A stretch of DNA of 64,000 nucleotides from positions 3,596,001 through 3,660,000 of the forward strand of contig JAKZAN010000005.1 in the NCBI GenBank assembly GCA_023053545.1, read 5' to 3'. The notes beneath the pieces are model-generated. The model did not search any database, had not been told where the DNA came from, and was given only the letters and a program-made list of their open reading frames with translations. Source of the stretch: Lepidurus packardi. Its lineage: Eukaryota; Arthropoda; Branchiopoda; Notostraca; Triopsidae. Made by a program: the position numbers and the translations under genes. How positions within the stretch are numbered: position 1 is the stretch's first letter; each line of letters begins with the position of its first letter. Of this stretch, positions 50,578 to 64,000 are shown one piece after another.

Positions 50578-52969
50578 TTGTTTCCTCGCATCCTCCATCT
50601 CGAGCACCTTTTCTCGCAGCAAAACTCCTAGAACCCATCAACTCCCTTTCAGAACGAGGGGCGAGAAATAGCCTCTTTTCTTCATGCTCTAACTCCTCAG
50701 CCAAGACAGGCGAAACATGGGCCCGATTTCCGCTGGAAAATCGGAACGCCGGGTCAGCAAAAGGTGGCTGGCTTGGCGTGTTAGACTCTTCAAGCGAGCC
50801 GAGAAAATGCGATATCATTATCACGTTGCGGTCGTGATGGTAGAAGGGGGATATTTCCTTGACGCCCAGTGAATTCCCTTTTGTCACCCGCTTTAAAAAA
50901 TAAAATGGTTTTTTCTTTTTACAAAAACCCGGGAACTCGAAAACAACAACACATAGAAACCCGAGTGACTGTATGGAAATTTCATTAGTTTAGGAACACC
51001 TGATTGGCGAATTAATTGAACAGTTTCCAAGCGCTTTGTCCTAATTTTCCCTGTCGTGTATACATCTCCAAGGGTGACAACGCCTTCTAAAGACAGGAAA
51101 ACAGTCAAGTGTGACGCTGGCCGAGTGGGGCGGACATCAACACTTGAAGCAAGGCCCAAACAAATGCGAAAATTCAATATTTCAAAAGCAATTTAAGCTC
51201 TTAAATCTATAAGGAAGTTTACTACCGCCCACAGAGGGATTTAGGTGTTAATTGGCCTGTGTGGGATGCTGTCACACGAACAATGCACTTAAAACCTTCC
51301 CTAAAGCTCAATAATAAAAGTACATCATTCTCGCAGGTTGTATGACAAGGCCGAAATGGGCTTCCCACCAATTCTGACACAAATATACGTCCTACTGAGG
51401 GGGTTTGCATAGGTAACCTGAAGGATAAAAAAAATAAAAGAATATCTAGAAGAAAATATATCCTAGCCACAAATCATAGCGTCGCGGTGGCCATTTTTTT
51501 TTCTTTTTTTTTGCCAGCTGCACTCAATTTTAACGTATGCCTTAAAACCAAACGTTAGTTGACGATGAAGCAAAGCCTTTTTCTAGTAAATGTGTACAGT
51601 TTCTTCCTTCTCCCCCTGTTTTCAGTAAAAGAAAAAAAAAATAAAGAAAATAAACGTTCTTTGCAATAATTTACAAAACCCCTTTTCCCCAGCTCATATA
51701 GTCATTTTTCATTTAAGGAGAGGGCCGGGCAGCTAACTCCCTTCCTGCACCGTGAAATATATCAAGCGACAAGCAGAAAAAAAGCCAGCTCAGAGAAAGA
51801 GAGAGGGGACTCTCAACACCCCTTTTTTTGCTCTCTCCTTTATTGCTATTATCTATCTCTTTATACCTTGGTTCTCACGCGGATGGTAAGGTGGGTGGGA
51901 GGGGAGACTTGCTCCAGTTTTAAGTGAACCTCATTAGGATGTTGTGTGATTTCGCTGTTTTTCTTGCGTCTCCCCGGAAAAGAAGCCAAGTGGAAACAAA
52001 AGACATTTTAATTGCAAGTTTATTGCTGTAGCCGTGGTAGAGGCGAGTTGGCAAGCGATTAGCCATGTGGGAGGCAGCACAAACCTCTACACATCCACAC
52101 ACAACTCGGTAACAAGCTCTAGTCACCAATCCACCAATCTTATAAATTGCTCCCGTTGCAAGAGATATTGGTTCGTGGTGTGGGTACACGATCCTCGTCC
52201 GTGAAATGTGTGTCTGATGGAGGCAAAGCCTGTAACTGCACCCACGGGGCTCAAACACACACCAAGCCCGAGTCATACATCATAGCCTAACATCGCATTT
52301 CAGCCCCCCAACCAAGAATGAAACCCACGAGATTGCGGTCGCTTTTTAGAATATTTCACCACTATAACATACATTGACGCTCTCCTTGTTGTAATATGTT
52401 GCAGCACAAAACCTTGGCTGCTCTTTGCTTCTTCCCTCTATACCCCCTCCCCCCCTGTCACGCTTTTATTACGCCCAAGGAACACCAAACTTTCCTCCAC
52501 AATTCCCGTCTAGATTAATGGCTCGGTCTCGTAGAGGAAAAACCTCCCTAACCCCCTCTCCCTTCCTCCACATGCATACCGCTTTAAACACTTGAACCAG
52601 ACTAATTAAGTTTTCAATGAACCCTGATGGAAGCGAACTAAAGAGAAAAAGAGAGAGAGACAAGGCGAGCAAGGGGAAAAGGCCAGGCTTGACTGCGCAT
52701 AAACATGTCCCTTTTAGTCTTACTCAATGTATCTTCCTCCTCCTCTGGTCGCTCTGTGTATGTCGTTCCCCAAGCTCCCTTAGCTCTGCATCTCTCTAGT
52801 GTGTACAACTTTACAGGCTAAACGCTCCATTCCTTCGCAATCCTATCACAACTCCGGGCGACCCCCAAGTTAGCACCAAATTACTGACGTGGTTGCAGAT
52901 TAGATACATGGGGCTCTAGGAAGCTGCTGGGCTTTCGGGTCCCAGCAAAAGTCTTCTTAGACCAAAGAT

Positions 52970-52994
52970 AGAGAGAGAGAGAGAAACAGAGAGA
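52970..52994 (+). repeat. (GA)n tract
   Basis: Seven GA units followed by AACAGAGAGA. Confidence 0.85.
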
Positions 52995-55632
52995 ATATAA
53001 GCATACAGCTACTGGGTACTAGGCTACTAGGTGAATGCACCCAGAATGAAGAGCAGCTTGGTAGCGTCCCACACTCTGTTCTGGAAACAGCCAAAAGTCC
53101 ATCCACTTGGCAACCCAAGACAAGTAACTTGTTTTCCGACATAAATTTTCAAGTTTTGCAAGCTTGTAAAGCAAGATGTACGAGAAAAACAGAAATTTCC
53201 ATGCCAGAATGGCTGCAGCCCAAACGGAGAACGTAACATTTCTTTTTGTTTTTCCCTGACCCAGGGGGTAGAGAGTATATATACGCTCGTACGAATGTCA
53301 AGAAAACGCGAAAAAGCAGAAAGAAGGAGGAAAAACTCTTAGCATGCTACGCCGGGCTTTTTATTGCTGCAAGCAGAAAGTTTCGGGAGTTTGAATAGGG
53401 CTTTTTGTCTTTCAAGTAAATGGCGAGCTCTCGCTGCGGTCCTCAACTTTAAGCTTGTTAGTAGTTGCGTCAATATTGCTGCGGCAACGACAAGTTTCGA
53501 CGACTCTTGCTTTGCAGCCGGCACAATATACGCCGAAGGACAAGGGGTTGCCAAAAAACTCTGCAAACTTGCGCAAATTTCCCCTGTTTTTTTTTGCCAA
53601 GTTCATAGTATACTCGCGATTGTGACACATCATAATACTACAGCAAGTTGTCACGGTAATAAACCAGACGTCCTTTTCACTTACGCTGAGCTGTACGCTT
53701 TATTCGCGGAAATCAATATGGCACGAGTTCGCAGATCCTAGCCTAAAAAATTACCTACCGTTTTCTTTTCATTAAGGCCTCGCTGATGAGAGGCAAATTC
53801 AAAGAGCCAGAAATTGAAGGGGGCGTTTCAAGAGCCAATTCTGAGACAGTTGATTGTCCTTAGCTTGAGGATAAATACTCCATATTTCTTGCTTTTGTTC
53901 CACCTCAAAAATGCCAATACTGCCTGGAATATTTTCTTTCCTTATTTTTTTTTTTTGTTAAAGATGAAAAATAAAATAAGATAAAAACAGAAAAAATACG
54001 TAACAAAGCAAGGATTGAATTTGGTGGAACCAAAATTTGTCTTTCACTCCACGTCTCAACACAATTGCATCCTAGCAAGAAGGGAATTCAAAGTCCCCAA
54101 CATTTTACCGGAGATACCAGTTCCCCCCTTTCTGCTCCATATACAAGAGGGAGAGATAGAGAAAGCGAGCGAGAAAGAGTAAGAGACACGGAAAAGCCTG
54201 GAGCAAAAAAAACTCCTCGAACACGACCAAAAAATGGTAACAACTCTGTCCCGTACCCCAGCACAGCAAAAAGAATAACTTTTGTTGTACGTTTCCTCAT
54301 TAAAGCAATTATAATCATGGTCTTCCTCGTTGAGTTTAAAAGGCGCAGAAAAAAACGTAGAAAGCATTTGCAATGGCAAAAAGCTGCTTCGGAGGTCCTC
54401 TAAAATAACGTTTACGATCTCCCATTTCTGAATTTCGTTTCACGTGCATCCTGAAAAAACAACAAACGCCTCTCGTTCTCTCACGTTACGGCTTTTTGTA
54501 ATCGACCTTCTTAATAATCCCTCACCCCCCATTTCCCTCCCCCTTTTAACTAACGATTGTGGTATCCAATGTGTGGGCTTTTTCACGCATTGGGCATTCG
54601 ATGTTAGTGTGACCCATTATTAATAACAATTAGCTGGCCCCTAGCTGATAAAGTGGCTCTAGGCGGAGTCCTAGTCTGGACCCGTAGCATACAAACGAGA
54701 CCAGCGCACAAAAAAGGGGCACGTTAAGGCTTATATTGTTTTCGCTTTTTCGTTGCCCAATGCTTTTAAAATCTTTTTCGTATGTGCTCGCAGTGTTAAT
54801 TAGGCGTCCCCCTTCCTCCTCCGGCCGCCGAGTCGTGATTGTTATCATTGTCCGAAAATTGGGACCAGTCACAGCCAGCAAGCGGTCATTTTACTCATTT
54901 AAAAATGGCCAGGGACCAAAGTCCGCGCCCAATATACCTGATGAGTTTCGTCTCCTGGCACTACAAATCTAAAATAAAATAAAAATACAGGGGGAGAGGA
55001 AAACTTGATTAGGATCGTCATAACATTTCAAGAACCCTAACCTCCCGCCCACCTTCCATCATGTATATTGTTAACTTGCTCAACTTTTTAGCTCGCTATC
55101 TACGCTATCTTTTCATCTCGGTATGGGCCCTGGGGCGGCTTTTTGTGCCATGTGCTTCTATTATTCCGCGGGTTCTTTTTGCCCAGTCCAAAAGCTTTCA
55201 AGAAAAGCGTATCCGGACGCCTTCTTTTGCATACATCTTTCCCTGGAAATGGGTATATAATAATAAAGAAGGCCAACAATCTCCCACTACCATGTCACTT
55301 CTGTAGAGCCCAGATTGAATACGAATACGAATACTTGGAAACAGGGGTATTTTTCAACCGATGGACAAGACTTAGAAAGTTAATCTGCTGCCACGATCTT
55401 ACAAAATGCTGTGTATGCTACAGCTATATGCAACACTCCCGTGTGATGGACAACGACAACCTCCTGGCCTGAACATGCACAAAAGCTGTTCGCTAGGTTA
55501 TAGAAAGCCCTCGCTTTTTAAAACCTTCTCTGTTCTTCTTCGTATACACAACCCCCAAGTCATCTTTGGGACTTGGGAGCTTTTCGAGTTGCGTATGCAA
55601 ATGTCGCCCTTGACCCCTCAGGGAAAGACTAC

Positions 55633-55633
<1 letters not shown>

Positions 55634-55664
<31 letters not shown>
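55634..55664 (+). repeat. (AC)n microsatellite, 31 bp
   Basis: A perfect AC dinucleotide array of about 15.5 units, the longest clean microsatellite in the window. Confidence 0.95.
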
Positions 55665-55667
<3 letters not shown>

Positions 55668-57579
55668 CAACAGCAAAACGCCAAAACTTGTCTTGGTTTG
55701 TGTTGGCTGATGTGATGAGGAAAAACCTGTTGCGGTTGCCTTTTCATGGTCTGGATGCACGCATACGACATTACACGCTGCTTCAACGTCTAGTAAATAA
55801 TACATGCCCCTTGTCCATGACTGAAGAATCTTTTGTGGTTAATATAAGGGCAACTGGACATGGAATGAAGCACACCAGCATATGCGATGATCCTTACGAG
55901 AATTTTTTCCCCGAAATGGAAAGCTGTCTCCCCGTCTTGACGACGATCGGTGTTATCTGAAATATGCATTTGACACATTTTGACATTCCTGTTTCTTGTC
56001 GCCCCCATCTTTTACTTGGGTGCTTCAATACAGTTGTAGCTATTTACATACAAATACGTACGCTGTACGGGACATTCTCTCGCCGATTTTCAACAATGAA
56101 AGCCTTTGCTTCTCTTTTCATGCTCCCTGGGTCAATTGCTACAAGAAGAAAAGTGTTCTCGTGCATGTGATGTGACCAGCTCTCTTTTACAAGAATTGTT
56201 GTTCATACAGACAGGTGTCCGGGCCCATCATACGCTCGTCACCCAGGTTTCTGTCACTTTTATTTATCAGAGATATGCCTGCCTTGCTAAACAAGAAACC
56301 AAAGGACCGCAGCAACGATCTAGGATAAAAAGGCGACACCGTTTGTCTCGTTTGGCACCGATGCGTTAACAAAAGAGAAAAAGGCTGTTTGACTTCACAA
56401 ACTATCGCGATGCCGCTACCAGCCACAAAATAGCAACCCGACGCACGTTACTTTCAGAGCCCAAAAGAAGCGAGACAAAAGAGGCCTAAACTTATTTAGA
56501 AAAATAAAGAATGTTCCGCGCACCTAACTTAATATTCCTCTGTGTCTCTGACATTAAAACATGAGGCTATAAAAAGGCTTATTCCTACGCCTGGTTTGTT
56601 ACCCATAAACACCATGACACACGGGAAACAAGGAGCACGGCAGCAGCAGCCTCCTTTCTGCAGCAAGCAAGACGAATTTATATTGAAGGCAAGTTCAAGT
56701 TCGCATGCGAACGGCTTCCCACCTGAGACTCCTTTATTGTCATTTTATAGCTTTCTTAATTTCAAAGACTTCCTAAGTGGCTGTATATACCCTGTGTCCC
56801 TTTATGTCAGCCAAAAGAATTCGGAAATAAAAACTTTTTAGTTCAGGGCAGGCTTCATAACGACATATATAACCAATTGGAGATGGCAAAAAAAATAACG
56901 TTCAGCCCGTTCATCAGCCGGTTCAAAATGCGGAATTCATCTTCTTAGCAAAGCCATGATTTTCGCATTTTTCTGTCAAAAAAAGTATATTGATCCACAA
57001 GAGGTTCCTTTTTCATCGAGGGTGTATCTCTAATCAACATTTCCGCGAAAGCGGGGGTGCTCTAGAATAGTAGCTCACCTGAACGCGTGCATCGTCAACT
57101 TGTCAGTCGTATATTTGATAAACACGAACAATCCATGGTTGGATGTTTTACCATCAAATCAGCCTTCCGTTATTAAAAAATGGACCCAGATATCTGCCGC
57201 GTTCGTCTCCTACAAACCCTTTAGGGGAAACATACCTACAATACAGCTCTCCTGCACAATTCCAGCTGACTTTCGTCCCCCAAGTCGCATGTGAGTATTG
57301 GAAACTTTTCAGCATCCTTTACTCATGAGAGCCAAGATCCGGTTATGACTATTCTTCGACGACTCGTAGCGTGACCACGTGTATATGTGCTGTAAATAAC
57401 CCTTGAAGTTTCTTTTGTGACTATTTGCCCTTAAATCTGAACTTGAAACTCCCTCCACGTAATTACGATAAATTGCTTTTTAGAGCTGCACCTCGATACC
57501 AGGCTTAAATTAGCTTTACAAAATAACTTTGCCAAAACAATTCCTACTCGCAAACGCATTTCGCATGCATAAGACTTGT

Positions 57580-58174
57580 TACAGGTTTATTGAAAGAGGT
57601 TGGTGACTTTTCTCATCAAAACCTACGTGGCGTTGCACAAGAGCTGGTTGAAGATTTTTTTTCGGGTGGGAAGAGGGCTTTTTTGTGGCGCCTTCAACGC
57701 AAAAGGCTCCTACGGGATCCTGGCTTGAGCTGTGTTGTCTAACGTCCTTCGTACAATTTAAATACAGTCTCCAGGAAACTTGACCGTCAATTGCTACAGG
57801 CGTCTGCGCATCCTTCGTCTTGGCGCTTGCACGATCCAGCGTTTGCACCAGGACCCGTGAGGTGTGCGTGTAAGAGCCGGGCGGAAGGACGCGCGCTCCG
57901 GGGTTCTTGGGCGTGCGGTAGTTGGAAGGGGGGAGAAAGCCACGTCGCTTCGGTACTGCCGTTTCAGTCGTGCGCCAGCGTTCCTGTCGGGAAGACCGTA
58001 TGCTATAAAGGACTGTGTTTATCGTGCAAACTAAAAATCGCCCGCTACGCCACGCCGCGTCTTACAGAGTCTAGAGTGTCATCTTGCTCGCAAGTTCTGC
58101 GAACGTCTGCCCTATCAGGACACAAGACACTTGATAAACGCTTGGGATTTTTTGTGACCCCGTTTTTGCCCTGA
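57580..58174. other. GC- and CpG-rich block, open on both strands, unassigned
   Basis: CpG is clearly denser here than in the flanks, most of all at 57830-58080. On the plus strand 57791-58174 is open for 127 codons but has no ATG near its start. It follows CTACAG, an acceptor-like word. On the minus strand a frame is open from about 58066 down to 57580 (about 160 codons), again with no ATG. It contains VSWRLYLNCTKDVRQ and ends at SINL. I recognise no domain in either. It may be an exon, a CpG-rich promoter area, or simply stop-poor sequence because of its base composition. Confidence 0.3.
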
Positions 58175-61100
58175 GTGTTCCTACTTCTTTTTCCTTTCTT
58201 ACGCTCTTATGGAACCTCTCGGACTGTCATTGTCGTGTCAGCGTTCCTCCGATCACGGTGCGACATTGGACGTCAGTGAAATGGATCTTTCCGTGTGAAT
58301 ATGAACCAAAGAGCGCTGAGATACGTAAGAGCCGCAACCTCCAAGTAATTCGTGTCGCCCATTCGGTCCCTCCAAAGTAATTCAAGGGGACCAAGACGTA
58401 TATATCTTATTATATGGATAGATAGATATAGACTGAAGGAGACCTCGTTACTAGCGCGGGTTGAAATAGAACCCGGTGCTAGGTAGACACCCAGGCATCA
58501 AAAGTAGATTGGGTTTATCTTCTCCACTTGGGTCCCCCCTTTTCGGCTGGAATATTCGACGTCTCACCTTTGGCTGGGCAACCCTGTAGTCGCTCAATAA
58601 TGTTACTGCCTTCTGCGACGTTTGTCTTGAATTAACAGGGGAACTTGCATGTGTATATGCATGTGTGTCTGTGTGAGTCCTATTCCCCAAGGTTTTTGTG
58701 GACCCATATCAGCAGTAGGATTGCTCAAATTATGGCCAGGCTGTGAAAACCGAGGCGCACATACACTCGTACACATATACATATAAACATATATAGCAAG
58801 AAGACAAGCAGCTTTACAAACGCGGACTCCTCAACGACCATGTGTGAATGTGCAATGTTTTTGCCCCGTTTCCTAAGGTCAAGTCGACCCAGACCCACGG
58901 AGATGGACGAGTGTGGGCGGATGACCCAGTAGTTCGCCCCTTGCGTGAGCTCAAACAGTGCAAAGTCCAAAAAGCCACCTCGGACTTTTAGCCAGGATCA
59001 TTCCAACCTGTCCCCTTGGCTTTTACCTGGCCATTTTACCTTTGCACACCTTGCGGGCTCCTCGAACCCTCCCTCCCTTTCCTTCCCTCCCCCTCAAGAA
59101 AACAAGCTTCTATACGCGGGACACGCTATATCCTAACTCGGGCAACACATAAGAACAAGTCCCTTCCGAAGACTTCAAACAACCTAGAGCTCCTCCGTGC
59201 TAGTATACAGTGGCTTTGGGGACTCCATGAAAAGTTAACCTTAGACGACACCGGGACATATAAAATCTCCTTGAAACGAACAAAACACTGAAGCCTCCGG
59301 GAGGAAAAGCCTGGTTTTCGGGATACTTCTCCCTCCTTGTTCATTCTAAGCTTAATTAAATTTGGTTTCGGCCTGCCCGGGTTTAAACAAGTCTTCCGTT
59401 TGATTTATAGACGTCAAAGAAGTGGGGGTCTTGTAACCTTTCCACACAAAAAAATAAAGAATAGTCGAGGAGAAAGCCTTCCATGTATATCAAGCTGGGG
59501 CTGCCTGGACGGGAACAGAACAAGTGAGCTCAAACTACGAAGCAAATCAATTGGACAAGCAAAAAACAGGAGTGTGAGCTTGTTTCAGCCCTACGACAAC
59601 CATCACCAGTCCTCGGGCCACAGCCACGCAATCCTGGGGAAATGAGCCTAATTCATTGCAAGCAGTGCGAAAACAAGACTTTCGGCCATTACGGTAAGTT
59701 TCGACCATAAGTTATCCCCCAACACAGCTTTCAGACTCCGCCTCCCCACTCCTCTACTAAATTAGGGACCGCAGCTAAGGGGTACCGTGACTGGAACAAT
59801 GAAAAACCTTTGGGACTAAGCTAGTCGTATGCGTACATACGGTTCTAATTTATCTAGGCTATCACAATCACGGCTAAGCATCCCAAACCATTTTTTTTAA
59901 TTTTCTCTATGCTCGTTTCTTTCATCCCACCTTTCAAATAATGAAGGGGAAAACTAGAAAGAAAAAGAAGCACTCAAGTTCACTCTCTCAGCACCACACC
60001 AGTGTGTAACGAAAGAAATGAGTGATGTATCGGGTCGCTAATAAGAAAAAAAGTCAAGGAGTTTTTTTTTTGTATGATTTCCCTGGGCTGTTCTTGACTG
60101 GCTCTTTGAGCGAAACCAGCGAAACCTACGACTCTACCACTCTGGGATGAAATGGTTGTCATGGCGATTTCCTTACAAATGAGTGCTGCTCCTGTATGCA
60201 AGTTTGCTCTTCTCCTACCTGTGCCTTCCTTTCATTCGTATTCTTTACACTTGTTCTCTGCAACTCGCTTGTCAGAAAACCAGTCTCATTAACAAGCACA
60301 AATCAGTTTCGCCCGAGGATGCCCGAATGAAAACCCTCTGAATCGAGTCAAATCCACCCTCGCAAGCTTCAAGATGAATCCCTTTTATTCTACGTCTATA
60401 TATGTCTATGTATCAAATTCTCTCCCTCTCTCTTTTTCTCGTTTCTCGCCCTAACGCACTCCACTTGCCTCAATGAAGGGGAATGTTATTATATAATAGT
60501 AGTATATACATACACAACACTTCGGGGAAGAACAAGGAAAGGCGCGGTGCAAATGAACAAGACGCCCCGCACAAATTTCTTTAGCCGACGAACGGAAAAA
60601 AAGTCATGTAAAACTAAGACAGGGGCGCGAGATCATTTCCGGAGAGGTAAAACACTTCTGCCATGCAGCGAGAGAGACAATAAATAGGAGGGAGGGGAGA
60701 AAAGACACCATTTTCCTGCCGCTGACGTTTTGTACGCAAGAATAGAGGGGGAAAAAGGGGTGAAAAGACCAGCAAAAATGAGAGACGACTCGTTTCAAAG
60801 AAACTTTTGGAAACGGGGACGTCTTTTACGTTGTGGGGTCTTATTTTCAATGTAAAAAAAAAAATGTCGCGCTTAAAACGCCTGACTTGGCCCACGATGA
60901 CCAGGTTTGAAGACAACAAGTTTATTTCTTTTTCTTATATCTTTTATTTTTTAACTCGGGGGAGGCTTCTTGTGTTGGGCAAAAAGACTCCGGGAAAATA
61001 CCACTGTTAACCTGGGGAAATGAATGCAGGTCCCCGCGCGTTCAAGCAGAACAACGGACAAGCGAAACTGCACGGAAGATAAATCTCCTATTCTTTTTTT

Positions 61101-64000
61101 TAATATTTTTTATTGGGGGAGGGTCCTCTTTCTACCAAATTGAGAAGGAAGCGAGAGCGACGAGATAAATCATCTTTGTCGATACTTGTCGTTGTGTGTA
61201 TATGGCAATATACCGACTACAAGTCTGCTCAAGACGGTTTTATGATGAACTGCTTTTGTTGCGTCTTGTTTGCCTAGGTTTATATCGACAAGGGAAGAAG
61301 CAACGCTAAAAACGTGCAAGGGAAAGGACACAAAAGAAAAAACGAGTTATGCAAGGCCTTATTCGCTTCCTTTTCTTGCTCCTCATGTATCGTTTCTTGA
61401 TGGCAGCTTTTCATTGGTCCAAGCGGAGAGGACTTACTTCAATATCTCTGTCCCTAAATGAGATTGCATTGAGAAAGAAGCCGCCGTAGTAATGTCACTT
61501 GCACGACATGGCTTACTTTTTTGCTTTTCTTCTACGAACAAATAAATATGACGGTAAGTGTGCAGCCAAGCATGGCACACAACCTTTTCTCGAAGACAAA
61601 AAGGGCGGGTCTTTACCTATACATGAAATAATAAGTTGTTTACGCATCCCAAGTTTTTCCCTTTTCTCTATTTTTTTTTACCTGGATTGGGGGAAACGGA
61701 ACTGCTCTTACAAGGAAAACCTCTTCGAAAATCAATAATCAATGAGACGATTACATCGCTCTCTAAGCGTGTAATATATGTATGTATCTGCGTATGTTCA
61801 AACAGAAAAAAAAGAAAAAAACTTGCCTTCTATCAGTGTTGGGTCCAATCAAAAGCGTTTGGAACCACATATACGCATAACTTTTCCCTAAATACGGACC
61901 CCCTATAGCCACGAAACCTTGCTTTATCACTCCAGAGCAATGTTACAAAATTACCCCATGGACGCCACGTTTTTGTTGACCCAACGAACCATGTGGGTGG
62001 TTTCCACATATCAGGACATGGCCTTCATCGCAGTGGAATCATTAGTGCAGCTAATTATTACTGTGAACCTGTTTATCTCGTTTTGACATAAAAAAGGAAA
62101 ATAGGAGCACTGCATCTACGAGTAGGACTAACGCGCGTCTCCATGCATAATGTAAAGATTCAGAGCCTTCACCCTAAACATAACTACATATGTTCCTGCT
62201 TTCGGCACCCCACATTCCGCCTCCTTTTGGTCGTCCTCTATACTGCAAACAATTTCCGTAAATTATAATAAATATACGTAAATATTCGTTATAGTTTTCC
62301 AATTGTAACCGCCTATACTTTAGCAGTTTTTATTTTTAATATTACACATTTCCACAGAATTACCTTCGATTTCTGTTCTTATATTATTCGCTTACAATTT
62401 TGTTATATTTTAAAATTTCTTTATTGGCGCAACAATTTATTTTGAGTGTAGTGTATTATTTCCCCTGAATTGCACAGCTTGTAGCGAAACTACACAGCCT
62501 AGGCAAAAAAAATGCCTTTCTCTCAGGGAAGCAAAAATGCTTCCCCATTTTTCATCAACGACGAGATCAGAAAGACTCCCAGGAATACCAGTAGTTCCGT
62601 TTTTCGGTTCAGAGGATTGTACATGATTAAAAGTAATCATCGCTGTAGGCACTTGTTATAAATCTTGTCTGACTCGATGACAAATGAAGGTCAACATATT
62701 ACTCAGAACAAAGACATAAAGAGCACATGCTTGACGGCTTTATTGGATGCTATAGAACCTTTCGCTGCTATATATATAAGAGGCTGGTGGATAGAATATA
62801 CATGGATAGTTAACTTTCAGCTTTTATACCCCCCACCACAACCTGTCGCCTCGTATTTCTTGTTGGTGGTCTATGGGCGGATCTGCATTGTTTTATGTGT
62901 GTGTCTAGCTTCCGGGGAAATACACACACATTATATGGGAACTTTTATTGCATTCCCCATGCCTGAGAGCAGACGAGGCTTGTCGCGTGCATGGCGCGTG
63001 CATTGCCGCCATCCCAGACGGGAAAAGAAGAAGCCTTCTGCTCTATAGCTAACATACACACACATATACACATCAGAGAGCTAAAATTTTCTCTTTGGTT
63101 GGCTATTGAAGCTAGACCCAAAAACCATAGTGGACAGCAACCCAGTCCCTTCTACCCTCCCCATCGTTACAGCAAAAGCTGTCCACTACAAGCCCCAGAC
63201 GGTTTTGAAAGTAATAGGGACAACGATAGCAGCCTCTTCACATTCTCCGAGGGCTGGCTTTTATTTCTCTTTTTTTTTTGCCTTGCTGTGATAGCTCCGG
63301 TCACGGTATTTGGCTCTGTGATGTATGACCGGGTAAGAGTGGCTTCTAATGGTCCGTGTGTAACATGGAACTAGCCATGGCCCCCTTAACCCCCCTCAAC
63401 ATGTCTTTCTAATACATAGTATAGGGGCCCCTTTATTCGTTACTCGTTCTCGGCTCAAAAACTCGCAATATAACGTTACAGAGGAGCTCAAGCCATCCCT
63501 CGTGGGATATTCTTTTGGGGGGCAGGGCGGAATGAATGGACATGGCAATTTGCTGTGTGCTCAAGTATAAAATATACTTCAGATGGTCACCAAAGAAAAG
63601 CCCGAATGCAATTTTTGAGGATGAGGCGCAAAGACTTGATCCCTTGTCATTGATGATGAAAAAAGAAAGAAAATAGAGGCTGTTGCTGCCTACTGCACGG
63701 GTTCCGATAAGTAAATCTATAAAGGCTCAAAGGTTTTTGGCAGTTTGAGATGCTTTGGGACTTGTATGAGAGTCGTTTGTTTGTTTGGAAAGACTTGGGT
63801 ATATGACTGAAAAGGGGGAGGTTTGGGATTTCTGCGTCAACAAGTTGACGTGGTGATAGCTGATAGAAGGGATTTGTGTTCGAACTGTAACTAGGTCCTT
63901 GTATATGCATTTTGGGGGGCCTTTTTTCTCCGCGTTTGCTGGGTATACCAGTATACATCTTCTACGTTTTGAGGGCTTAAAAAAAGGAACCTGACACTTC
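58175..64000. other. Non-coding stretch, gene desert
   Basis: No recognisable exon. It includes the GATA array, CA-rich patches (58640-58680, 58755-58790, 63055-63075) and an AT-rich interval at 62240-62460 with many TAAT/ATTA words and few of the homopolymers seen elsewhere. Confidence 0.45.
58417..58430 (+). repeat. (GATA)3 short array
   Basis: Three GATA units and a trailing TA, next to other TATA-rich sequence (58400-58416). Confidence 0.8.

Larger units (their letters stand above)
38101..57579. other. Non-coding stretch, gene desert
   Basis: No recognisable exon. It contains the E-box palindrome, GA tracts, C17 and C15 runs, the AC microsatellite and alternating TATA/ACGT sequence near 48748-48785. 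Frames of 120-210 codons at 46637-47098, 47158-47781, 50453-50887 and 53364-53741 lack domains and overlap frames on the other strand. Confidence 0.45.

Noticed and set aside
50453-50887. 144-codon minus-strand frame with a fairly protein-like start
   Set aside because: It is opposed by a plus-strand frame of similar length, crosses a C15 run, and has no recognised domain or splice context.
53364-53741. 125-codon plus-strand frame with little compositional bias
   Set aside because: Two minus-strand frames are open over the same bases and no domain or transposon-protein motif could be recognised.

Overview
This window looks like gene-poor nuclear DNA of an invertebrate animal. Only one exon can be recognised with confidence. 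It lies on the minus strand at 5704-5838, has consensus splice sites, and encodes part of the first immunoglobulin domain of a nephrin/KIRREL-family cell-adhesion protein (the group that includes insect kirre, roughest, hibris and sticks-and-stones). The exon is phase 1-1 with a polypyrimidine acceptor and a GTAAGT donor, so the host has ordinary spliceosomal introns. The arthropod-like wording of the Ig motif suggests an arthropod or a related invertebrate. I cannot name the species.

Layout: 1-5703 should be the intron downstream (3') of the Ig exon. The stretch 5839-64000 lies upstream (5') of it and probably contains a very long intron, the upstream exons or the gene's 5' flank. Large 5' introns are known in this gene family. 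Most open frames in the window are short, low-complexity shadows and I did not call them.

Two DNA transposon relics stand out. At 15966-17034 there is a near-perfect palindrome: two 443-bp inverted arms, with no difference seen, around a 183-bp loop. It has the TTAAAGG-type end and TTAA target of the Kolobok/T2 superfamily. A start codon with a short acidic serine-rich peptide runs exactly up to the loop/arm junction, suggesting a fold-back copy of the 5' end of a longer, protein-coding parent. At 20324-21114 there is an older pogo/Tigger-like relic with inverted ends, which keeps a decayed CENP-B-type DNA-binding N-terminus and has lost the DDE catalytic part. A possible 142-bp MITE with TA-flanked CGCCCTCCA ends lies at 1185-1326.

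Other structure: several long poly-C or poly-G runs (up to 26 nt), CA and GA microsatellites, short tandem repeats at 182-224 and 12677-12719, an 18-bp perfect palindrome centred on an E-box, and two GC-rich blocks (57580-58174 and 37528-38100) that are open in overlapping frames without recognisable homology. No tRNA, rRNA, CRISPR array, retrovirus-like element or complete host gene was recognised. There is no clear sign of an undescribed multi-gene system; the fold-back Kolobok-type element is the most unusual object here.
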